Part shown: piece by piece, positions 26,771-35,300 of the stretch
Layout: each line of letters starts with the position of its first letter
Position numbering within the stretch: the first letter of the stretch is position 1
Program-made: the position numbers and the translations under genes
Notes under the pieces: generated by a model
Database searches by the model: none
What the model saw: only the letters and a program-made list of their open reading frames with translations
What the model was told of the DNA's origin: nothing
From: CAVPKN01 sp963832835
GTDB taxonomy: Bacteria; Chlamydiota; Chlamydiia; Chlamydiales; JAAKFR01
Direction: 5' to 3'
Length of the DNA: 64,000 nt
NCBI GenBank assembly: GCA_963832835.1
Contig: CAWHVD010000001.1
Span: forward strand, 186,001-250,000

Positions 26771-26807
26771 GCACCAAATCGTCCTCAAGATTGATTTTGG
26801 TGTTTTT
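26771..26807 (+). terminator. Probable rho-independent terminator after rpsT
   Basis: Arms GCACCAAATC and GATTTTGGTG (with one bulged base) are separated by about 10 nt and followed by TTTTT. It begins 15 nt after the rpsT stop. Confidence 0.55.
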
Positions 26808-26828
26808 CGTTATGCTTTTTCACCATTT

Positions 26829-26873
26829 TATACCAAATATCACAAATAATTTGCATTTGGTATTACATAGCCG
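26829..26873. repeat. Short palindrome with TACCAAATATCACAAATAA arm
   Basis: TATACCAAATATCACAAATA followed by ATTTGCATTTGGTATTA; the outer arms TACCAAAT/ATTTGGTA pair. The same left arm starts the perfect palindrome at 61857, so this looks like a small repeated element and not a gene-specific signal. Confidence 0.6.
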
Positions 26874-26920
26874 GTTAAGCTGCAACAGAGTATAATGCTC
26901 TTCTTTTAGAGGGAAAATCT

Positions 26921-27634
26921 ATGTGTAGAACCAATTTTGAGAGCTATCTATCTCCAAACACGAACCACTTCATGCAACAAGGCGATGCCTGGTGCGATAA
27001 ACTGGGTGAGGGAATTTTCAAATTCGGAGCGCATACCGCAGGATTGGGTCGTGAAATTGCTCATCTGCGTGGGGATACGGGCACAGCTGGGAAGTTAAAT
27101 TCCCTTGCTAGCGGTTTCGATGCAGGTAGGTCTGCGATCAGTGCCATACGTGTTATCTTCCCTATTCACAAGCTCTTCTCGGGAAAAATGTTTTGGGCCG
27201 CAAAAAAGAAGAAAGAAAGCGAAGCAGGACCGGAAGCTCACGCTAATGTCAAATATGTCGTGCGCGATTGGATGGATATCACTATGGATATTCTAGTGCT
27301 CGCCGCTCGTATCCTCTCTCCTATACAGGCACTCCACAGATTAAAGGTGATCGATCTTGGCCATCATGCTAAAAGGATGTTCGGCGCTTCAATGGGCCTT
27401 TGGGGGGCCGTTGTGGCTATGAACATGGTGCAAGTCACGCGGGATTTGGTGAAAGAAACCGACGTCAAACTCATCAAAAAAAGAGCGTGGGATGGAATTC
27501 AATCGGGGATTGACCTGATCGCGTTACCCTTTGATTTTGGCTTAGGAGCTAGCCATCCCGCTTTGGCCATCACTGGAGCTGCAATTAACATGATTGCAGC
27601 CGGTGGCATGCTCGCCAGAGAAGCCTTGGCTTAA
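26921..27634 (+). CDS. Uncharacterised hydrophobic protein
   Basis: 237 residues. The N-terminal half is amphipathic with glycine-rich stretches (GEGIFKFGAHTAGLG). A lysine cluster AAKKKKES follows, then two or three hydrophobic helices (MDITMDILVLAARILSP; FGASMGLWGAVVAMNMV; HPALAITGAAINMIAAGG). No signal peptide and no known family. It could be a secreted membrane-interacting protein, but nothing decides this. Single transcription unit, convergent with the SWIM protein gene. Confidence 0.6.
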   Translation: MCRTNFESYLSPNTNHFMQQGDAWCDKLGEGIFKFGAHTAGLGREIAHLRGDTGTAGKLNSLASGFDAGRSAISAIRVIFPIHKLFSGKMFWAAKKKKESEAGPEAHANVKYVVRDWMDITMDILVLAARILSPIQALHRLKVIDLGHHAKRMFGASMGLWGAVVAMNMVQVTRDLVKETDVKLIKKRAWDGIQSGIDLIALPFDFGLGASHPALAITGAAINMIAAGGMLAREALA

Positions 27635-27683
27635 AGAGGAATAGGTTAAATATATTTCTTGCAAGCACGTATCAAACCCATGA

Positions 27684-28409
27684 TTACCCATCTGTGGCGG
27701 GGGCAATATCGATACCAAAAAGAGCCGAAAGATCCTCTGTTTTCACAGCATTCTCACTGGGTTGAGCATCAGTGATGCCACCCATGCTTACCTCAGCAAG
27801 CAGCTCGAGGTGATCGACATGCCGCAGGGTAAAGAGCTTCTCAGGCCAAGTGTCAAGGCAGGTTCCTATGCCGTAAAAAACTGCTGCAATGTGTTTGCAT
27901 AGCCCTGCGTTATCAGGGCAGCTACATCGCATGACAATTTCATTAGGGTTAGGGAAGAGTCCGCTCGTTTTGTCAATGATCACCGACATAACCCCTTTAG
28001 ACAATTTCCCTTGGAGAAGTTCTACCAAAGAATCAATTTTTCCAGCACATGTTTTTACAAGGCTATTCCATTTCAGAATCTGCATTGCCTGAATTTCAAT
28101 TGTGACCTTGTAAATAGAAGAGCCCACTACCAGGGCGTGAACCTTGCCTTTGGAAATTTGCAGATCGATTACAGAACCATTGCGCACATAGGTACGCCCA
28201 CGAGACAACCGGTTTTCATAATCGCTATAATTCTCCAAATTGTCGCACCAGGCTTTACCCCAAAACGTATGGGCAATCTTTCTACCTTCCACAACAATTG
28301 GATTGAGTTGATTCCCCTTCTTTTTCGCTGCTTTCACATGTTTTGCGGCCTGCGCCCTTCTTTTAGCTACCGGTACATATGCTGGCCAATATCCCATCCT
28401 ATTCCTCAC
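27684..28409 (-). CDS. SWIM zinc-finger protein
   Basis: 241 residues. The SWIM motif CxCx(n)CxH is present as CSCPDNAGLCKH, followed by IAAVFYGIG. The N-terminus is basic (VAKRRAQAAKHVKAAKKKG), likely nucleic-acid binding, then IAHTFWGKAWCDNLENYSDYENRLSRGRTY, a string common to SWIM partners of SNF2 helicases. Its start overlaps the SNF2 helicase stop by 11 nt, so the pair is translationally coupled and probably forms a complex. The process served is unknown. Confidence 0.85.
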   Translation of the reverse strand: MRNRMGYWPAYVPVAKRRAQAAKHVKAAKKKGNQLNPIVVEGRKIAHTFWGKAWCDNLENYSDYENRLSRGRTYVRNGSVIDLQISKGKVHALVVGSSIYKVTIEIQAMQILKWNSLVKTCAGKIDSLVELLQGKLSKGVMSVIIDKTSGLFPNPNEIVMRCSCPDNAGLCKHIAAVFYGIGTCLDTWPEKLFTLRHVDHLELLAEVSMGGITDAQPSENAVKTEDLSALFGIDIAPATDG

Positions 28410-31098
28410 TCATTGCACGCTGGATATCAAGGGAGACTATTTCCAACACCTGTTCATTTGACAACTCAGTAAGCGACATTTCCCCACCTCCCTCGAGCAA
28501 ATCTTTTGATAGATTTTTCTTTGATTCAATCAGAGCATCGATTTTCTCTTCAATTGTACCCTGGCAAATAAATTGATGCACCAAAACAGGATGTTTTTGC
28601 CCAATCCTGTAAGCCCGATCCGTGGCTTGATTTTCGACAGCAGGGTTCCACCAACGATCGAAGTGAATGACATGCGATGCCCGGGTCAGCGTCAACCCCG
28701 TTCCCCCTGCCCTGAGCGATAGAATGAAGAAAGGCGGCCCCTCATCTTGTTGAAATGCTTCCACTAAAGAGGCTCGTTTCGACACTGCGATATCTCCATG
28801 CAACACCAAGCCCTCTCTTTTAAACAAGCCTGTTAAAAACGCAAAAAGAGGCCCGATCATTTCTTTAAACTGCGTAAAAATTAGCACCCTTTCCTGTTTT
28901 TGTGAAATTTCTTCGCAAATTTCCCGCATGCGGATCCATTTACCGCTAGCCTTTTCAGTGAATTCTCCGAAACCCAGCCACTGTGTAGGATGGTTGCAAA
29001 TTTGTTTGAGGCGCATCAAAGATGCGAGGACAATTCCTCGCCTCTCTATCCCTTGAGCAAGCTCCAATTGCTTTGCAAGCTCTTCGATCGCTTGAGTATA
29101 AAGGCTAATTTGTTCTTTGCTGAGATGGCAATATCTCTTGATTTCTGTTTTGTCAGGAAGATCAGAAATGATGCTTTTGTCACTTTTTAACCTTCTTAGA
29201 AGGTAGGGCTGCGTTAATTTGCGCAAAGCGGCCATAAAACGGGCACGTTCTGCTGCCGCACCCTCCTTGTTTGCTTGTTTGGCATACGCGCCAAACGCCT
29301 TAGCTGACCCCAAAAGGCCAGGGGAGGTAAAATCGAAGAGAGACCATAAATCACTAAGACGATTTTCAACCGGCGTGCCGGTAAGAGCCAGGCGCATCTC
29401 GCTGATCAATTCTTTTATAGCAAGAGTCTGTTTTGCGCTTGGATTTTTGATCGACTGCGCTTCATCCAAAATGACAAGATCCCACTTTGTTTTTTTTAGC
29501 CATTCTGTACGGTGAACAAAACCATAGGTGGTGAGAACCAAATCCACCCCCTCCACTGTTTCCAAAGAGGTTGAGCTGTGTGCAACTACAATTCTTAACG
29601 AGGGAGCAAAACGTGACGCCTCTGACTCCCAATTGCCTAATAAAGAGGCAGGTACCACCAGTAGATGAGGTTTTTTTGAGGGGCGCATTTCTTTGATGAT
29701 CAGCAGAAGAGAGAGGATCTGAATGGTTTTTCCAAGACCCATGTCGTCTGCAAGGCAGCCTCCTAAGCGCAATTGATACAGCATCCAAAGCCATTGCACC
29801 CCTTTTTGCTGATAGGGACGAAGGGTTGCACATAAGCTCCTTTTTAAGGTCTTCTCCACTTCTTTTTCCTGGTTTTGTGGATCCCTCAACTGTTCTAAAA
29901 CCCCCCTTAGCCAACCTCCTGCCGACACTTGAAACCAATCAACAGAGGATTCATCTAATCTACCACTAGTTAAAGCGCTCGGATTCATCCCCGACAGCAA
30001 ACGCAACCCTTCTGCCATGGAGAGCCCTCCATGAGCACTCTGTCTTAGAGCATCCCAATCTGTAAGAAGTGCATTGAGCTTCTCCTTGTCCACTTCAACC
30101 CACTGCCCCTTGATTTTAACAAAATTCCCGTCTTCTTGCTGTAGATTTAACCATTCCTCCCGCGTAAGCTGCTCGCCATTCCCCAGCGCTAACTGAATAT
30201 CGAACTCTAGAAGGCTGCTTAAACCCAGCACAGAGTTAGGTCTCGCCCCTAAATGGAGCTCAACTTTCACTTTCGGAGTTTTTTTGGCACTCCACCAGTT
30301 TGGTACACGCACGGTAATACCCCCGGTTTCCATGGAGGGGATGTTTTGTAGAAATTGGTGGGCTTCATGAGCAGTCCAAGCCTGAGCCTCAAAAATCGTT
30401 CCGGCATCCACTAGCCCCTTAATAAAAGGGCTTAAAGCTGCTGCTTTTTGCACTGGGATAAGCAAAGAGAGAAGCGAATTCTTATCTGTTGCAGACTCTT
30501 GTAATGCCCGTTTCAGAGGCAAATGCTGCGGAAGCGTATTATGAGGGCTAAAAGTCGTATAGGTAGCTAAAAAGGCAAATGGTCTTTTTTCATTTTTTTT
30601 GTTCTCCGCTAAATGAAAGCAGACTCGCCCTACTTGATTCCAACGAGAGCTGTATTGAGCTAAATATTCCTGAATGGAACCAGAAAAAAGACGCAATTCC
30701 TGATTGAGGATTCTCCCCATCTGCCGCCAAAAAGTGCTCAGCATTTCTTTTGAAAGGTACTCTCCCCCCTGCATGAAAGGTGCCTGATCTACTAGTTCTT
30801 GCAGCTCATCTCCCCCCGGTTCAGCAATCACTATCTCATCTTGAGTTTCGATACTCTGCAGTTTACACAGGCGCATGACAAATTGACGGGAAAAGGTCTG
30901 CCAAAATAAAAAGCTGGGGGGAAACTGTATTTTGAAATCGAGCAACCCCAAATGGAGGAGCGCCCAAATCGGACCTTTAGCAAACATTCCCTGAATTTGT
31001 GCATACTCGTCTGGCGGCAGTTGTTCGCTTGTCTGTTCACCCCGACTGAAATAGAGTCGTCCTTCCGGCGACAGGTTTAGTGCGACAGGAATATCCAT
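28399..31098 (-). CDS. SNF2-family DNA-dependent ATPase/helicase
   Basis: 899 residues. Residues about 1-420 are a bacterial SNF2 N-terminal region. The SNF2 ATPase follows: motif I LADDMGLGKTIQ, motif II LVILDEAQSIKNP, motif III ALTGTPVENRL, then the C-terminal helicase lobe with ILSLRAGGTGLTLT and DRAYRIGQ. Such enzymes translocate on double-stranded DNA and remodel protein-DNA complexes. It is paired with the overlapping SWIM protein gene downstream. Bacterial homologues include RapA-like and phage-related types; this one is the general SNF2/HepA kind with a SWIM partner. Confidence 0.93.
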   Translation of the reverse strand: MDIPVALNLSPEGRLYFSRGEQTSEQLPPDEYAQIQGMFAKGPIWALLHLGLLDFKIQFPPSFLFWQTFSRQFVMRLCKLQSIETQDEIVIAEPGGDELQELVDQAPFMQGGEYLSKEMLSTFWRQMGRILNQELRLFSGSIQEYLAQYSSRWNQVGRVCFHLAENKKNEKRPFAFLATYTTFSPHNTLPQHLPLKRALQESATDKNSLLSLLIPVQKAAALSPFIKGLVDAGTIFEAQAWTAHEAHQFLQNIPSMETGGITVRVPNWWSAKKTPKVKVELHLGARPNSVLGLSSLLEFDIQLALGNGEQLTREEWLNLQQEDGNFVKIKGQWVEVDKEKLNALLTDWDALRQSAHGGLSMAEGLRLLSGMNPSALTSGRLDESSVDWFQVSAGGWLRGVLEQLRDPQNQEKEVEKTLKRSLCATLRPYQQKGVQWLWMLYQLRLGGCLADDMGLGKTIQILSLLLIIKEMRPSKKPHLLVVPASLLGNWESEASRFAPSLRIVVAHSSTSLETVEGVDLVLTTYGFVHRTEWLKKTKWDLVILDEAQSIKNPSAKQTLAIKELISEMRLALTGTPVENRLSDLWSLFDFTSPGLLGSAKAFGAYAKQANKEGAAAERARFMAALRKLTQPYLLRRLKSDKSIISDLPDKTEIKRYCHLSKEQISLYTQAIEELAKQLELAQGIERRGIVLASLMRLKQICNHPTQWLGFGEFTEKASGKWIRMREICEEISQKQERVLIFTQFKEMIGPLFAFLTGLFKREGLVLHGDIAVSKRASLVEAFQQDEGPPFFILSLRAGGTGLTLTRASHVIHFDRWWNPAVENQATDRAYRIGQKHPVLVHQFICQGTIEEKIDALIESKKNLSKDLLEGGGEMSLTELSNEQVLEIVSLDIQRAMSEE

Positions 31099-31187
31099 TA
31101 CAAATTAAAGAGCTTCAAGGCTTTTTCTAAGCTCGACTTTGTACATTTTTGGAACCAAAGGCCTTGATATGTTTGATATAAGCTAAA

Positions 31188-31308
31188 CACTTTAATGCAG
31201 CTCCCTTAAAATGGCGAGGGAAATGGGATATCTAGATTTTTTGAGTCATCTCTGTTATCCTCTGAGCTGAGAAAAAGATTACGAGCTAAAGGTCATGTCA
31301 CAAATAAG
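31188..31308 (+). repeat. Repeat G copy 1: leader of the PD-(D/E)XK gene
   Basis: The stretch from AACACTTTAATG through GAAATGGGATATC, TTTTTTGAGTCATCTCTGTT and AAAAGATTACGAGCTAAAGG to ATGTCACAAATA recurs at 36702-36985 with high identity. There it is interrupted by element B. This copy is therefore the empty site for element B and the intact leader of the following gene. Confidence 0.85.
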
Positions 31309-32302
31309 TCCCCGAGTGGATATCGCGTTTAAGAAAATATTTGGCGTAGAAGAAAATGTAACTGTTCAGGTACTCCATCTTTTTGGTTGATAGCCTCTCT
31401 GTGGTGACTGTCCACTCCCACCTTGGCAAACTGGGCCTTACTTAAGGATTCTGCTGGCTCGTGAATAGTCACAAGAAAATAAAGACCTATTGATCTCTCT
31501 TATTAATGCTATTGTAGCACAAGAGGATCAGGTCGAGGAAGTCACTCTTCTCAATCCCTACAACCCCAAAAGCTTCAAGGATGACAAAAGCTCTATTTTG
31601 GACATTAAGGCAAAAGGGACTAGAGGTAAAAGATTCAATATCGAAATCCAGATCAGCGATGAGGCCGACTATGACAAAAGGGCGCTCTATTACTGGGCAA
31701 AGCTCTACACTGAACAGCTAAGAGTTGCAGAGGATTATGGCCGTCTTTCTAAAGCTATAGGTATTCATATTTTGAACTTTACCTCGATTCCAGAGGTAGA
31801 TAAATACCATAACGTTTTTCATATCAAAGAAAAAGAGACCGGATTCCTGTATTTCAAAGATTTGGAACTCCATACCATCGAGTTGAAGAAGTTTTCAAAC
31901 AATGGCCCGGAAGAGGAGGAAGATCTGATTGCTAAAGTCAAAAACTCTCTAGATATGTGGGTTGCTTTTTTGACGCGTCATGATTTACTGAACAAGGAGC
32001 ATCTCCCCTCAACAATGGACAACCCGATCCTAAAAAAGGCGCTGGATGTACTAAATGTCATGAGCTTCGGCGATGAGGAAAGGGAAGCCTATGAAGGGCA
32101 TCTCAAGTGGCTTAGGATAGAGGCTAACACCCTTAAAAAATACGAAACCAAAGGTTTTTCCGAAGGGTGGGATAAAGGCAAAGCTGAGGGTGCTAAACAT
32201 GCTGCCATTCAAATAGCTCAAAACCCGTTATCCCAAGGCACGAGTATCCAACAAGTCCAGGCAGTTACCGATCTGTCTACTCAAGAGATTAGTGCCCTCT
32301 AG
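31295..32302 (+). pseudogene. PD-(D/E)XK nuclease (Rpn/transposase-like) gene, broken by element C
   Basis: The first 21 codons (MSQISPRVDIAFKKIFGVEEN) run from 31295 to 31357. A 115-bp insertion with an in-frame stop follows, and the gene resumes at 31481 with KDLLISLINAIV and runs 272 residues. Removing the insertion and one 8-bp duplication gives GVEENKDLLISLINAIV, the standard start of the PD-(D/E)XK family transposase/Rpn-type nucleases. The catalytic region ILDIKAKGTRGKRFNIEIQ (D...E-x-Q) is intact. Uninterrupted length would be about 294 residues. As it stands, a truncated protein from the TTG at 31490 could still be made, but it would lack the N-terminus. Confidence 0.85.
31358..31472 (+). 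mobile_element. IS66-type miniature element C, copy 1
   Basis: 115 bp with ends GTAACTGTTCAGGTA and, read inward from the other side, GTGACTATTCACGAG. It is flanked by the perfect 8-bp direct repeat AAGAAAAT (31350-31357 and 31473-31480). GTAA termini and 8-bp target duplications are features of the IS66 family. No transposase is encoded. A longer relative lies at 63172-63359. Confidence 0.88.
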
Positions 32303-35300
32303 GTTTTTCTGGCAATCAATTGAACCAACTCTTGAGTCTTCGGGTGCTGATTCCCCAACACCTTGATGCAAAGGACAGAAACCTCCTGTAAAGCTTTGAC
32401 TTGAGAAGGCGGCACCTGAGACGCACAGACAACCAAGCTTTTCAATACTACTTCAATATGAGGGTGACCTTTACCATATGTTAGAAGGAAAACCTTCAAA
32501 GCCTTTTGGTAAAACTCGAGGGCTTGTGCCAACTCCCCAAGGTTTTGATAGACAACCCCGATATTGTTATAGACAATGCCGATATTGTTGTAGCTTCTGG
32601 CCACATCAGGATGGTTTTCGCCGAGGACCTGTAGCCAAATCTTCAAAGCCTTTTGGTAAAACTCGAGGGCTTGTGCAAACTCCCCGAGCTTGTTATAGAC
32701 ACTTCCGATATTGTTGTAGCTTCTGGCCACATCAGGATGGTTTTCGCCGGGGACCTGTAGCTCAATCTTCAAAGCCTTTTGGTAAAACTCGAGGGCTTTT
32801 TCATTCTCCCCGAGGCTGTTATAGACACTGCCGATATTATTGTAGCTTGTGGCCACATCAGGATGGTTTTCGCCGAGGACATGTATCCTAATATTCAAAG
32901 CCTTTTGGTAAAACTCGAGGGCTTGGGCCAACTCTCCGAGGTTGTCATAGACAATGCCGATATTGTTGTAGCTTGTGGCCACATCAGGATGGTTTTTGCC
33001 CAGGACATGTAGCCAAATCTTCAAAGCCTTTTGGAGAAACTCGAGGGCTTGTGCAAACTCCCCGAGCTTGTTATAGACACTTCCGATATTGTTGTAGCTT
33101 CTGGCCACATCAGGATGGTTTTCGCCATACTTTTCCTGAGCTAATGCAAGAGCCTTCAAATTACGCTCTAGCGCTTGTTGGTACTGCGCCATTTTCTGTT
33201 CTATGTTGCCGAGATTCAACTGCGCATCGAGATCATTGGGATTGAGAGAAACAGCCTGTTGGAGGGCTTCTTGAGCTTTGCCATATTGCAGGTTTTTCGC
33301 AAAAGCCTCTCCTTGGATCTGAGGGCTTTTATCGTAGAAGGGCGATTTGCTAAAGGACTTGGGATTCTTAGTACGAAAAAACTGCTCGGTGCAGTTGTGA
33401 AGCGGAATTAGCACCTTGTAGATCTCGTGCAGGGAGGCAAGGCGTCTTTCATCGAGATAGAGGTAATGGGGGTCTTGGGGCTGCCCTTGTTCGATATGCA
33501 AAAGGAACTCCTCTTCATTTTGGTAAAAGATGTGCGCCTCAAAGCGGAGGTTGAGGACCTGAGAGAGGGCTTGGGTGAGGTTTTGGGCTCCTTTAGAGGA
33601 GAGGAGTTTCTTTTTAGCAAGCTGATCGATCATCTCAAAAGTAGATTGGGGCTTAAGTCCACAGAAAAGGGTGAGGCTTCCCAGGAGTGATTGTAGGGGA
33701 CGGTAGAGCTCTTTTTTGATGCCAAAGGCATTGGTTTCTTGTTTTTCAAAAGAGAGGTTGGGTTTAAATTCGTTTAGGTGTCCTTCGATAAGTTGCAGTG
33801 CAAGCTTTTCACAAAATGGAGCTCCTTTTGCAAGGAATTTACCCTCTTGGGCTTTGTGCTGAGTAGTTTTTGCTTTGTGATAGGCTTTCACAAGAGCGTT
33901 ATCTCCCGAAACACAGCACACAGTGGATAGAGCATTGGTAACGATGATATCGGCATCCATCCATCTGGTACATTGAAATTGAGAGAGGTTAAACGGGGTA
34001 TCTATAAGCTCAAAAAAGCCTGGTTTGCCTAAGGGGGTATTACCTCCTATGTCCATAGAAAACCCATCGGGCGTGAGACTGGCTTTCGATGAGCTCTCTC
34101 CAAACAATTTACCAAAGATAGGAAAGCGTGTCTCCCCAAAATTGATGATTTTCAGCTCTAGAAATTGAGTGAGAGTCCGGAAGTAGCGCAGATTTTCATC
34201 GCTCTTTTTTTCGATGAGAAAGGCAAATTCCAGATCGGAATAGGGACACATCTCATCGCGTGCCATCGATCCCATCCCTATGCACGCCCACTTGACCGGT
34301 GGAGGGCCTAAGAGGTATTGGCAATCTAAGATGAGGGTATTTAAGATGCTTTTGTAGCCAGCAGTGAGAGTTTTTACGATGTCACGTATAGACTTTTTTC
34401 CTTGGAGGTCTTTAATGGATACGGCACGCAGATTCCACAGACGCTTTCTATAATTTTCTACGACCCCTCTATGCGCAGAGGGTATTTTGATTTTATGACT
34501 CGCTAAAAACAGAGCTTCAAGACGCTCTAATTTGGCCAGAAGGTAGGCTCTAAGGTGAGGATGGGGATGTTTGTCAAGGATTGCCAACGCTCCATTGAGG
34601 ATTTTAGCGGCTTGTACCCAGTTCTGTTTTTCCAAGTAGAGCTCACTGAGCTTTTCTAGATAAAAGATCTGCTCTTGGTGATTGTCATCTTTTTTAGCTT
34701 GCAGAAGCTGGGTGTAGTAATACCCCTCGGTATCTTTGGGTAGCTGATCTGGCTCCTTAGGTTTACCTCCTAACAAGGAGCGGACAAAGGCATCTTGTCC
34801 CCAACGCACGGCCAGATCAAAGGGAAGATCGTGATTCTGATTAGCCAAGTCAGGCAAGGCTCCTGCTTTTAACAACAATTGGGCACTTGCAACATGACCA
34901 TGTTTAGCAGCCCAATGCAAAGGAGTATATCCAAAAGCATTCGAGGCATTAGGATCAGCTCCTGCATTAAGCAGGAGCTCTACCACATCCGGTTTGTCAT
35001 GACCCCACACAGCCTTATGGATGGGTTGTTTTCCATCATCATCGGCACAGTTGATAAGAGAATATTTGAGAAGCATGGCTACAATGGGCGTGTATCCGTA
35101 GAAGGCTGCGACATGGAGGAGGGTATCTCTCTCTATGCCGACAAGGCTAGGATCTGCTTTGTTGTACAATAAACACTTAACGGCAGAAATGTGACCTTGC
35201 GCTACAGCCAGGTAAAGGGGTGTTTTTTTGGACAAGTCTTGGGCATTGATTTTAGCTCCCATATCGAGCAAGAGTTCGATGTGGTCCACTTGCCCAGCTT

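Noticed and set aside
32299..33245. Plus-strand open frames over the TPR repeats of the multidomain protein
   Set aside because: They are antisense shadows of a highly repeated coding region; the minus-strand frame encodes proper TPRs.
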